Shown one piece after another: positions 35,371 to 42,958 of a DNA stretch of 62,600 bases. The DNA lies in assembly GCF_030012215.1 (NCBI RefSeq), contig NZ_JASCXX010000030.1, forward strand, positions 1-62,600. Direction: 5' to 3'. Source of the stretch: Anaerobaca lacustris (GTDB lineage: Bacteria > Planctomycetota > Phycisphaerae > Sedimentisphaerales > Anaerobacaceae). Positions within the stretch are counted from its first letter, which is position 1. Each line of letters begins with the position of its first letter. Below the pieces are notes generated by a model. It made no database searches and had not been told where the DNA came from. It saw only the letters and a program-made list of their open reading frames with translations. A program made the position numbers and the translations under genes.

Positions 35371-36468
35371 ATGATGTCGATAGATGAAGTGGGCAGGTGG
35401 ACTATGGAAGACAACCATCAGATAGTCGAGCAGTTTCTGAACTATCTCAAGTTCGAGAAGCGGTTCTCGGAGCACACCGCAAAGTGTTATGGAGCCGATC
35501 TCGCGCAGTTCGGGGATTTCCTGCTGCAGACCTGCGACGGTGAGGTTTCCTCCGACGAGAACGCGTCGTTGCATCACCCTGAGGGCGGCACCGCCACCGC
35601 GACGGCCGTTGCGACGGCGCAAAGCGTCGATCAGCTCCTGCTGGCCGCCGACGTCAACGAGGCGCGATCCTATCTGGCCCACCTCAACGGCAAGGCGTAT
35701 TCAAAGGCAACGATCGCCCGCAAGCTGGCGACGCTGCGCAGCTTCTACAAGTTCCTGGTCAAGACGAACCGGTGCAGCTCGAACCCGCTGACCGCGGTCC
35801 GCACGCCGAAGCAGGACAAGAAGCTCCCGCGATTCCTGGAATATGAAGAGATCAAACGCCTTCTGGAAACCCCGCCGACGGAAACGTGGCTGGGCGCTCG
35901 CGATCGGGCGATCCTCGAAACGTTGTACAGCACGGGCATCCGGGTCAGCGAACTGGTCGCCCTGAACATGGACGACGTCGACTTCCTCGGCGAGATCATT
36001 CACATTCGCGGCAAGGGCAAGAAGGAGCGGATCGCCCCGATCAGCTCGTCGGCGTTGCAGGCGATTCAGCGCTATATGGAGTTCCGCAACAAGCGGGCCC
36101 AGAGCAACACGAATTTCGACGCGAAGGTGCTGTTCGTCAACAAGCACGGGCAGCGTCTGAGCACCCGCAGCGTCCGACGCAAGATGGACAAATACCTCAA
36201 GATGGCCGGGCTGGACCCGAACATCAGCCCGCACACGCTGCGTCACAGTTTTGCGACGCACATGCTCAACAACGGGGCCGATCTGCGAAGCGTGCAGGAG
36301 CTGCTCGGCCACCAGTCGCTCTCGACGACCCAGGTCTACACGCACCTGACCACCCGCAAGCTCAAGGAGGTCTACGACAATGCCCATCCGAGGGAGGAGT
36401 TCGGGCAGGACGTGTACGCTCCCTATGAGGGGCCGCACGACTGGTCGCAGGGCGACGAGTCGCTGTAG
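35371..36468 (+). CDS. XerC/XerD-type tyrosine recombinase, 365 aa
   Basis: A tyrosine recombinase of the Xer type. The N-terminal core-binding domain (VEQFLNYLKFEKRFSEHTAKCYGADL) is present, followed by an unusual Ser/Thr/Ala-rich insert of about 40 residues. The catalytic residues are complete: Arg in STGIRVSEL (~191), Lys in GKGKKERI, the HTLRHSF motif (~287), His in LGHQSL and the nucleophile Tyr in TQVYTHL (~321). Probably resolves chromosome dimers at dif; Xer-type length with insert. ATGs at 35371, 35374 and 35404 are all possible. A strong terminator follows 57 nt after the stop. Confidence 0.9.
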   Translation: MMSIDEVGRWTMEDNHQIVEQFLNYLKFEKRFSEHTAKCYGADLAQFGDFLLQTCDGEVSSDENASLHHPEGGTATATAVATAQSVDQLLLAADVNEARSYLAHLNGKAYSKATIARKLATLRSFYKFLVKTNRCSSNPLTAVRTPKQDKKLPRFLEYEEIKRLLETPPTETWLGARDRAILETLYSTGIRVSELVALNMDDVDFLGEIIHIRGKGKKERIAPISSSALQAIQRYMEFRNKRAQSNTNFDAKVLFVNKHGQRLSTRSVRRKMDKYLKMAGLDPNISPHTLRHSFATHMLNNGADLRSVQELLGHQSLSTTQVYTHLTTRKLKEVYDNAHPREEFGQDVYAPYEGPHDWSQGDESL

Positions 36469-36525
36469 CGGCCAGAGAACTCGAAGGTCGGGAGACGCCG
36501 CCCTTCAAACGATGCAGGACTTGCC

Positions 36526-36557
36526 GGAAGGCCGCCCACTCGGGTGGCCTTCCTTTT
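36526..36557 (+). terminator. Intrinsic terminator of the recombinase gene
   Basis: A 12-bp stem: 36526-36537 pairs with 36542-36553 (outer GGAAGGCC with GGCCTTCC perfect, then one G-T wobble and CCC/GGG), with a 4-nt loop and TTTT after it. It isolates the recombinase gene from the tRNA gene. Confidence 0.88.
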
Positions 36558-36616
36558 GCGCCGCGGGCCAGGGGATCGAACTGCCTGACATTTCGAGGAA
36601 CTTGGAAAAAAAGTCC

Positions 36617-36645
36617 TTGATTCTTCCCGCCAGGCAGCCTAACAT
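36617..36645 (+). promoter_or_regulatory. Promoter of the tRNA-Val gene
   Basis: TTGATT (36617-36622) and TAACAT (36640-36645) with optimal 17-nt spacing. The tRNA begins 19 nt later, leaving only a short 5' leader. Confidence 0.6.
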
Positions 36646-36663
36646 GATTCAATTGCCTTTTAG

Positions 36664-36737
36664 GGGCGGTTAGCTCAGTTGGCTAGAGCGCCTGCTCGAC
36701 ACGCAGGAGGTCGTTGGTTCAAGTCCAATACCGCCCA
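36664..36737 (+). tRNA. tRNA-Val (anticodon GAC) with C33
   Basis: A complete cloverleaf of 74 nt: 7-bp acceptor stem GGGCGGT/ACCGCCC, D stem GCTC/GAGC, anticodon stem CCTGC/GCAGG, T stem GTTGG/CCAAT with one wobble and loop TTCAAGT, and discriminator A73. CCA is not encoded. The anticodon loop reads TCGACAC, giving anticodon GAC (Val). Position 33, nearly always U in tRNAs, is C here. No other register of the anticodon arm gives a paired stem. Integrase debris lies directly downstream. Confidence 0.9.
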
Positions 36738-36902
36738 TTGCCGTAAGCCATTAACAGTGAGATGCGTGCGGCAAATCACTCCTGTGCCAGTTTCCTCGGC
36801 GCAACGCTGTACTACACTTCTTTAGCTGTGCTCCTGCCGTATATCTTGGAGGCAGAGATAACACCGAGGCGTAGACCCGCGTCGAACCCTGTCTCGTTCC
36901 AC

Positions 36903-37001
36903 AGACCCGCCAAGCAGTACGATGTAACCCGCGCTGGAAGGAGGCTCGATCTTGGCTCAGACAAGAGCCAGGCGATCAAGAGGTTCCATGAGATGGGTTG
37001 C
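36903..37001 (+). pseudogene. N-terminal fragment of a planctomycete-type integrase
   Basis: A short open stretch translates to PAKQYDVTRAGRRLDLGSDKSQAI followed by KRFHEM. This resembles the N-terminal beta-hairpin of planctomycete tyrosine integrases, where a Y-x-V-x-x-x-G-R-x-x-x-L-G-x-D pattern precedes a (K/R)-(F/Y)-H-E helix. Nothing of the catalytic domain continues in this frame, and a piece with integrase C-terminal features follows in opposite orientation. Decayed mobile-element debris, 165 nt after the tRNA. Confidence 0.5.
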
Positions 37002-37125
37002 GTGATGCCTCGGAAGCCGCCCGAGCATGGTCCACCGCGCCCTTTCGGACGGCCAGGTAGGACCGTTCGGTTGTTTCAATGGTGGCGTGCCCGGCCAACT
37101 CCTTGGCCTCGTGCAGACTCAGTGG
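36976..37125 (-). pseudogene. C-terminal fragment of a tyrosine integrase
   Basis: On the minus strand the stretch LSLHEAKELAGHATIETTERSYL followed by AVRKGAVDHARAA carries the last two catalytic elements of a tyrosine recombinase (GHA-type His and the RSYL nucleophile Tyr). The sequence before it, where the catalytic Arg, Lys and HxxR should be, is not integrase-like. The fragment is inverted relative to the N-terminal piece at 36903, so the element has been rearranged as well as truncated. Confidence 0.6.
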
Positions 37126-37205
37126 CCAGGCACATGCGGATGCGGAGATCCCATTTGACGGGGGAGCCCTTCTGTTCGTACTGCCGGGCGGCTCGGGATC
37201 CTGTC

Positions 37206-37234
37206 TTGACAGTCGTATACGGGTCGCCGAAGAT
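37206..37234 (+). promoter_or_regulatory. Possible promoter of the LOV-phosphatase gene
   Basis: A perfect TTGACA (37206-37211) sits within the 12-bp palindrome CTGTCTTGACAG (37201-37212). A weak -10-like GAAGAT follows at 37229-37234 with 17-nt spacing. The palindrome could be an operator overlapping the -35 box. The start codon is 37 nt further on. Confidence 0.35.
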
Positions 37235-37270
37235 GGATGGGCGATTTCCGACAAGGGACGATAGAGACCT

Positions 37271-38530
37271 ATGCCAGAACGTGCGAAATCGAGACGAACG
37301 GCCGAGGATCGGCTTTCGGCGAATGCCGATCCCATGGGGATTCCCTCCGGCTTGATGCGGCGTGCCTTGTCCACAACTGCTGAGGGGATCACGATTTCCA
37401 ATCCTTCGCTTCCTGACAATCCGCTGATTTACGTGAACGAAGGATTCGAGAAGCTGACGGGGTATACGGTCCAGGAGGTGTTGGGCAAGAACTGCCGTTT
37501 CCTTCAGGGTGGCCGGACGGACCCGACGGCCGCAGAGGAGATCCGCGCCGCGGTACGGGATCAGCGGCCCTGCGTCGTGGAATTGCTGAACCACCGGAAA
37601 GACGGCACGGCCTTTTGGAACCGTCTCTCGATCACACCCGTCAGAGATTCTGCCGGGAACGTCACACATTTCATCGGGGTCCAATCGGATATCACAAACC
37701 GTAAGGAGGCGGAAGAGGCCCTGAGTTTGGCCAAGGACGAGTTGCAGAAGACCAACGAGGAGATGAAGCGCGCCCTGGAATCCGCTGCGGCGGTCCAGAC
37801 GGCCCTTCTGCCGCATGGCTTCCACGGCGGCAATGGAATTCGGATCGCCTGGCGGTTGAAAGCCTGTGCGACACTGGCCGGGGACATCCTCAATGCCTTC
37901 TGGCTCGACGACAAGCATTTGGGCTGCTATGTCCTGGACGTCATGGGGCATGGTGTTCCCGCCGCCTTGCTCTCGGTGACGCTGAGCCATTTCCTTTCCC
38001 CGCGATCCCGGGGGCCGTTTCTCCTCGGCCCCGAGGGCGGGCGAGAAGGGTCGGCAGAGATCCTCTCTCCGGCAGGCGTTGGCGAACGCTTGAATCAGCA
38101 ATTCCCCCTGGACCTGGAGACCTCGCAATTCTTCACGATCCTCTACGGAGTCCTGAATGCCGAGACCAAGGTGTTCCGATACTTCAGTGCGGGACATCCC
38201 CCGATGATCCACGTGCCGTGCGGAGGTGGCCCTGCAGTACTGCCCACTGCCGGGTTCCCCGTTGGCGTGGTAGACAATCCGGAGTACGAAGATCGTGAAA
38301 TTCAACTGCGATCGGGAGATCGGTTATTCATCTACTCAGATGGTGTAACCGAGGTGCAGGATCCAAACGGCGAGCAGTTCGGCATTGATAGGCTTTGTGC
38401 GGCAATCCGGTTAGCGGTCGCCATGCCATTGGAAGAAGGTTTGGATGCGGCGTTGGATTGGATCGGGTCCTGGTCGGACGGTGAGGCACTGCAAGACGAC
38501 GTGTCGGTCCTGGTCGTGGAGGTCGAATAG
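37271..38530 (+). CDS. LOV blue-light sensor fused to SpoIIE-type PP2C phosphatase, 419 aa
   Basis: A soluble two-domain light-signalling protein. Residues about 30-145 are a LOV-type PAS domain with the photochemical motif GKNCRFLQ (72-79, Cys75 forms the flavin adduct) and the FMN contacts NHRKDGTAFWN (107-117) and Gln in IGVQSDIT (~138). A coiled coil (about 146-175) leads to the SpoIIE/PP2C phosphatase (about 190-419): ATLAGDILNAFW, VLDVMGHGVPAALL, IYSDGVTE and DDVSVLVVEV. The first metal motif reads GDILN where GDxxD is usual. Expected role: light-dependent dephosphorylation of a STAS anti-sigma antagonist. It heads a lipid-modification gene cluster. Confidence 0.9.
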   Translation: MPERAKSRRTAEDRLSANADPMGIPSGLMRRALSTTAEGITISNPSLPDNPLIYVNEGFEKLTGYTVQEVLGKNCRFLQGGRTDPTAAEEIRAAVRDQRPCVVELLNHRKDGTAFWNRLSITPVRDSAGNVTHFIGVQSDITNRKEAEEALSLAKDELQKTNEEMKRALESAAAVQTALLPHGFHGGNGIRIAWRLKACATLAGDILNAFWLDDKHLGCYVLDVMGHGVPAALLSVTLSHFLSPRSRGPFLLGPEGGREGSAEILSPAGVGERLNQQFPLDLETSQFFTILYGVLNAETKVFRYFSAGHPPMIHVPCGGGPAVLPTAGFPVGVVDNPEYEDREIQLRSGDRLFIYSDGVTEVQDPNGEQFGIDRLCAAIRLAVAMPLEEGLDAALDWIGSWSDGEALQDDVSVLVVEVE

Positions 38531-38532
38531 CC

Positions 38533-38847
38533 ATGCGGATCGGGGCGATCGTTCTGCCCAACCAGCTCTATGAGGACAGCCCACTTTTCTCTGTTGCCTC
38601 GGAGTTCTACCTGATCGAATATGCACGTTGCTTCCTGCACCACCGGTATCACAAGAAGCAACTTGTCCTGCACCGCGCGTCCATGAAGGCGTACGCACAG
38701 AGGTGGCGCGAACGGGGCTTGTGCGTGCATTATGTAGACTTCGGGCAGTGTCCGAGGCTTCTGTCGCTGGTGGACCGCATGGACCCGGGACGACTGAAAC
38801 CCCATATCGCAACTGCCGAACGTTTCATCGCCACACTTTTCGGGTGA
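38533..38847 (+). pseudogene. Truncated cryptochrome/photolyase-related protein (N-terminal domain only), 104 aa
   Basis: The sequence resembles the start of the photolyase-related family that includes FeS bacterial cryptochromes/(6-4) photolyases (PF04244): an initial strand (RIGAIVLPNQLYEDSPLF), then YLIEYARCFLHHRYHKKQLVL with the HHKQKLVL-like motif, and SMKAYAQRWRERGLCVHYVDF. It stops at 104 aa after RFIATLFG; full-length members are about 500 aa, so the FAD-binding helical domain and FeS cysteines are missing. The next gene starts 15 nt later, so no room for the rest. Either a decayed gene or a retained N-terminal domain. It begins 2 nt after the LOV-phosphatase stop. Confidence 0.72.
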
Positions 38848-38862
38848 ACTTGGGTCCTGCAC

Positions 38863-40344
38863 ATGCCGCAACCGACACGAATACTGGTGACGGGGGCAAC
38901 CGGATACGTGGGTAGCCGGCTGGCGGCCCGGCTGCTTGACGAAGGACACTCGGTTCGCGTGTTGGTTCGACAGGCCGACCGATTGAAGCACAAGCCGTGG
39001 TTCAGGCGGGTGGAGATCCATGAGGGCGACGTCTGCGAGATATCCAAGCTCAACGATGCCTTGTCCGGCATCCACACCGCCTATTACCTGATCCACAGCA
39101 TGACTGCCGGCAGCCAGTTCGGTCGTCGCGATGTGGAACTGGCGGGCTCCTTTGGCAGGGTCGCGAGGAGCGTAGGTCTGCAGAGGATCATCTATCTGGG
39201 CGGACTCGGTGAGTCCGGCGAAGCTCTGTCGGAGCATCTGCGGTCGCGTCAGGAGACGGGGCAGGCGTTGCGGAGCAGTGGCGTGCCCGTCACGGAGTTG
39301 CGGGCGGCGGTGATCGTCGGTGCGGGGAGCATCTCGTTTGAGATGGTTCGCTACCTGACCGAGCGAATCCCCCTCATGATCTGCCCGCGGTGGGTCTTCC
39401 GACGGATCCAACCGATTGCGATCGATGACGTCCTTTCCTATCTGGTGGCGGCCCTCGACTTGCCGATCGGAGAGAGCCGAACCATCGAGATCGGCGGGGC
39501 CGACGTCCTGACGTATGGCAAGATGATCAAGGGGTACGCACGACTTCGTGGCCTTCGGCGCGTTCTGCTGCCTGTTCCCGTCCTGACGCCAAGGCTGTCC
39601 TCCCATTGGGTGCACTGGACTACCCCTGTCCCGGCCACGTATGCCCGTCCATTGATCGAGGGTCTGCGATGCGAGGTTGTCGTCAGGAATGATGATGCGG
39701 CAGTCCTGTTTCCTCAGATCCGCCCGATGGGGTATGAGCAAGCCGTAAGCCGTGCGCTGGTCGAGTTGATACCCGAGAGTTTTCAAGACGCTGTGGCGGC
39801 TGTTGTCGAACGACCGGTCGGATTGGAGATCTCCCGTACGGTGCTGACCGACCGAGGCATGATCGTCGAAGTATGGCAGAAGACGGTACGGACCACGCCG
39901 GAAACCGCCTACAGGGCGTTTTGTAGCCTGGGCGGCAAGCGAGGCTGGTTGTATATGAGCTGGGCGTGGCGGCTGCGTGCCTGGGTGGATCAGTTGGTTG
40001 GTGGCGTGGGAATGCGGAGGGGCCGCCCCGAGGACAGGTTGCCGGCGGAGGGGGATCCGATCGACTCCTTTCAAGTGGAGAGGATGGAACCAGGGCGCCT
40101 GCTCCGCCTCCGTGCCGACATGAAGTTGCCTGGAGCCGGCTGGCTGCAGTTCGAGGCAAGGCCCGTGACCGAGGAGCTGACCCGGCTGGTCCAAGCGGTC
40201 TTCTACGCGCCGCGCGGTGTTTTCGGATTGCTCTATTGGTATACTCTCAACCCCGTGCATCGTTTGATTTTCGCCGGGCTGCTCGAGCGGCTCGCCGACG
40301 TGGCAGAACGCGACGGCGCTCCCCGGCGGCATGTGAAGGCGTAG
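38863..40344 (+). CDS. SDR-family NAD(P)-binding protein with C-terminal DUF2867, 493 aa
   Basis: An N-terminal atypical short-chain dehydrogenase domain has the NAD(P) loop ILVTGATGYVGSRLAARLL (7-25) and IIYLGGLGESG (~107-117). From about residue 320 a START-like DUF2867 domain follows (TVRTTPETAYRAFCSLGGKRGWLYMSW, ending VHRLIFAGLLERLADVAE). Such fusions occur in light- or oxidative-stress gene sets near photolyases. A substrate is not known. It starts 15 nt after the photolyase-like fragment and is cotranscribed with it by position. Confidence 0.85.
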   Translation: MPQPTRILVTGATGYVGSRLAARLLDEGHSVRVLVRQADRLKHKPWFRRVEIHEGDVCEISKLNDALSGIHTAYYLIHSMTAGSQFGRRDVELAGSFGRVARSVGLQRIIYLGGLGESGEALSEHLRSRQETGQALRSSGVPVTELRAAVIVGAGSISFEMVRYLTERIPLMICPRWVFRRIQPIAIDDVLSYLVAALDLPIGESRTIEIGGADVLTYGKMIKGYARLRGLRRVLLPVPVLTPRLSSHWVHWTTPVPATYARPLIEGLRCEVVVRNDDAAVLFPQIRPMGYEQAVSRALVELIPESFQDAVAAVVERPVGLEISRTVLTDRGMIVEVWQKTVRTTPETAYRAFCSLGGKRGWLYMSWAWRLRAWVDQLVGGVGMRRGRPEDRLPAEGDPIDSFQVERMEPGRLLRLRADMKLPGAGWLQFEARPVTEELTRLVQAVFYAPRGVFGLLYWYTLNPVHRLIFAGLLERLADVAERDGAPRRHVKA

Positions 40345-40380
40345 TGCCATATTGATTGGGGCCTCGTCTTCTTCACACCT

Positions 40381-40660
40381 CGCCCCACAAGAAAGTATGT
40401 GAATCTCGTGGCCAAGTTGTGGCCGAACGATTGCAGGAGGTGACCAGACTGCAACTGAAGGGTCGCTAAGCCGGCGCGAGCCGGTGCAAAACCTGCCGGG
40501 TGTGGACCAGACAACCGATCAGGCAGCGGTGGCGCCGTTGCCAAGGCGAAGTCGCCGGACGTTATTCTCCGAACCGGGAAAGGCCTTCGACAGTACGGAG
40601 AATTCGTAGGCTGCGGTTTTCAGGGCGTCCTTCGGTCATGGGAAGGCCGACCTACGCCAT
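40381..40660 (+). ncRNA. Strongly structured non-coding region, candidate structured RNA
   Basis: The 348-nt gap before the desaturase gene has an unusual number of nested perfect stems: CCACAA/TTGTGG (40385-40390 with 40417-40422), TTGCAG/CTGCAA (40431-40436 with 40449-40454), CCGGC-GCGA-GCCGG with a GNRA tetraloop (around 40471-40484), GGCG/CGCC (around 40545-40556), ATTCTCCG/CGGAGAAT (40564-40571 with 40596-40603), and GGCGT/ACGCC near 40624-40658. The set does not fit a terminator. The motif CTAAGCC before a GNRA hairpin is somewhat like HEARO/omega RNAs, but no IscB-type gene is nearby. Strand is assumed from the flanking genes. Identity open. Confidence 0.5.
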
Positions 40661-40692
40661 TCACGGTTCTGCACCAGGCAGACAGGTTGGAT

Positions 40693-41685
40693 ATGTCGCT
40701 CGAGAGTCCAGACATGAGTATCCGGCAGGTTCCGCAAAAACGACACCTTTTGATGTCCGTTCTACGTTGGTTCGACGACGAAGCAGGGCTGGACCAGCTC
40801 GCCAAGCGGGATCCGAACCGGGTGGACTGGGTCCGGGTAGTCCCATTCCTGGCCCTTCACGCGGTCTGTTTCGCAGTCATCTGGGTGGGATGGAGCCCCG
40901 TGGCGGTCGGTACAGCCGTCGGATTGTACGCCGTGCGGATGCTGGCGATCACAGGCGTCTACCACCGGTACTTCTCTCATCGTTCGTACCGAACGTCCCG
41001 GTTCTGGCAGTTCCTCGGCGCGGTGATCGCGGCGACGAGTGCCCAGCGTGGGCCGATCTGGTGGGCCGGCCACCACCGCCACCACCACCGGTATGCGGAT
41101 CAACCCGAAGATATCCATTCTCCTGTCCAAAGGGGGTTTCTCTGGAGCCATCTGCTTTGGATTCTGACGCCCCGGTACTTTGCGGCGAATAAGGCGATGG
41201 TTAAGGAGTGGACGAAGTACCCGGAACTGGTTTGGCTGAATCGTTACAGTATCGTTCCGCCGCTGGCTCTGCTGGCTCTGCTGCTTGGCACCGGCGAGAT
41301 CCTGCGAGTGTATGTGCCCTCGGCCGGGACTTCGGGGGTGCAGATGGGCGTGTGGGGGTTCTGCATCTCGACGGTTGTTCTCTTCCACGCCACCGCGACA
41401 ATCAACTCCCTGGATCACCTGATCGGCCGGCGGCGGTACAATACCCCCGATCACAGCCGAAACAACTGGGTCCTGGCGCTGATTACCTTCGGCGAAGGGT
41501 GGCACAACAACCACCACCACTATCCGATCTCCGCCCGCCAAGGCTTCTACTGGTGGGAGATCGACATGACCTACTACGTGCTGGTCCTTCTTTCCTGGTT
41601 GGGCATCGTTCACGATCTGACACTCGTGCCGCCCCGCAAGCGGGACAGCAATCGCATTGACGATCTGGCGTCGGTACCGGCTTAG
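40693..41685 (+). CDS. Acyl-CoA/acyl-lipid desaturase, 330 aa
   Basis: A membrane di-iron desaturase. The three histidine boxes are complete: HRYFSHRS (HxxxxH), GHHRHHHRY (HxxHH) and WHNNHHHYP (HxxHH), separated by hydrophobic spans (VVPFLALHAVCFAVIWVGW, IVPPLALLALLLGTGEILRVYV, YVLVLLSWLGIVHDL). This is the layout of delta-9 acyl-CoA desaturases, which introduce a cis double bond; that double bond is the substrate of cyclopropane-synthase-like methylases encoded downstream. The ATG at 40693 has AGG about 6 nt upstream; a later ATG at 40714 is possible. Confidence 0.92.
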   Translation: MSLESPDMSIRQVPQKRHLLMSVLRWFDDEAGLDQLAKRDPNRVDWVRVVPFLALHAVCFAVIWVGWSPVAVGTAVGLYAVRMLAITGVYHRYFSHRSYRTSRFWQFLGAVIAATSAQRGPIWWAGHHRHHHRYADQPEDIHSPVQRGFLWSHLLWILTPRYFAANKAMVKEWTKYPELVWLNRYSIVPPLALLALLLGTGEILRVYVPSAGTSGVQMGVWGFCISTVVLFHATATINSLDHLIGRRRYNTPDHSRNNWVLALITFGEGWHNNHHHYPISARQGFYWWEIDMTYYVLVLLSWLGIVHDLTLVPPRKRDSNRIDDLASVPA

Positions 41686-41707
41686 GGAGCATTGGGGGAA
41701 GTTCCGC

Positions 41708-42958
41708 ATGCGCATCGCCATCATTGGAACAGGCATCTCGGGCATGACCGCTGCTTACCTGCTGCACGGCGCGCATGACGTCACCGTGTTTGAAGCCGAC
41801 GGCTATATTGGAGGGCACACGCATACGGTGGATGTGGCTGCCGAGGGAACGACCTATTCCGTCGACACGGGTTTCATTGTTTTCAATGAACGGACCTATC
41901 CGAATTTCCTCCGCCTTCTGCGCAAACTGGGTGTCTCATGGCAGAACAGCAACATGAGCTTCAGCGTGCGGTGCGAGCGCACCCAGTTGGAGTACTCCCC
42001 CAGTTCACTGGACCGGCTCTTCGCCCAGCGTGGCAATCTCATTCGGCCCGCGTTCTGGCGAATGGTCTGGGACATCTTTGCCTTCCGACGACATCTGTCG
42101 GATACGGCGGGATTGCCGGAAACGGTGACGCTCGGCGAGCACCTGCGACAGAAGGGATACTCTCGGATGTTTCGAGAGTACTTCATTGTCCCGATGGGAG
42201 CCGCGATCTGGTCAGCCGAACCGTGTCGGTTCGAGAACATGCCGGCCTGCATGTTCGCTCGGTTCTTTGCCAATCACGGGTTCTTGAATGTCCACGATCA
42301 ACCGCAATGGCTCGTCGTCCAGGGAGGATCACGTCAGTACGCCGAGGCGCTGACGGCTCCATTTCACGAGCGCATTCGCCTGAATTGTCCCGTTCGGTCC
42401 GTTCGCAGATTCCCTGACGGCGTTGAGGTTGAAGTACCTGGCGTTCCGACCGAACGCTTCGACCACGTAATTGTCGCCACCCACAGTGATCAGGCTCTGC
42501 GCCTTTTGGCGGACCCTACCGAGGATGAGCGGCAGATTCTCGGCGCCATTCCCTATCAGGACAACCAGGTGGTCTTGCACACGGATTCGGCGATCCTGCC
42601 CAGGCGTCGCAAGGTCTGGGCGAGCTGGAACTACCGCATTCCCTCCACCCCCCAGGACACGGTCGTGGTGACATACGACATGAATATCCTGCAAAGTCTC
42701 GACGCGGACCGCGAGTTCTGTGTCACTCTGAACCCGTCCGGCGATATCGACGCGAAGAAGGTTCTGCGCCGAATGGTCTACTCGCACCCCGTCTATACGC
42801 CAAGGGCGATGGCCGCACAGCGGCGCCATGGTCAGATCAGCGGCGTGAACCGCACGCATTACTGTGGTGCGTACTGGGGCAATGGCTTCCATGAGGACGG
42901 CGTCAACAGCGCCCTGGCCGTTTGTCGGTACTTCGGGAGGGGGCTCGACGATGCATAG
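41708..42958 (+). CDS. FAD-dependent amine-oxidase-like protein (COG2907 type), 416 aa
   Basis: A flavoprotein with the FAD-binding loop IAIIGTGISGMTAAYLL at residues 3-19 and the second contact YSVDTGFIVFNERTYPNFL typical of the COG2907 group of amine-oxidase/desaturase-like flavoproteins. C-terminal HYCGAYWGNGFHEDGVNSAL matches the ending FAD motif. In known clusters this gene travels with DUF1365 and a cyclopropane fatty acid synthase; the substrate is thought to be an acyl chain, not an amine. Start at ATG 41708 with GGGGGAAG upstream. The next gene overlaps by 8 bp. Confidence 0.9.
   Translation: MRIAIIGTGISGMTAAYLLHGAHDVTVFEADGYIGGHTHTVDVAAEGTTYSVDTGFIVFNERTYPNFLRLLRKLGVSWQNSNMSFSVRCERTQLEYSPSSLDRLFAQRGNLIRPAFWRMVWDIFAFRRHLSDTAGLPETVTLGEHLRQKGYSRMFREYFIVPMGAAIWSAEPCRFENMPACMFARFFANHGFLNVHDQPQWLVVQGGSRQYAEALTAPFHERIRLNCPVRSVRRFPDGVEVEVPGVPTERFDHVIVATHSDQALRLLADPTEDERQILGAIPYQDNQVVLHTDSAILPRRRKVWASWNYRIPSTPQDTVVVTYDMNILQSLDADREFCVTLNPSGDIDAKKVLRRMVYSHPVYTPRAMAAQRRHGQISGVNRTHYCGAYWGNGFHEDGVNSALAVCRYFGRGLDDA

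Noticed and set aside
36756-37355. A 197-codon frame covering the region after the tRNA as one gene
   Set aside because: Only a short internal stretch looks like protein (integrase N-terminus); the rest lacks a ribosome-binding site and family features and overlaps the LOV gene start.
40381-40660. Cobalamin riboswitch or group II intron in the gap before the desaturase
   Set aside because: I could not find the B12-box pattern, nor a domain V hairpin with AY bulge and a reverse transcriptase. The stems are real but fit neither.
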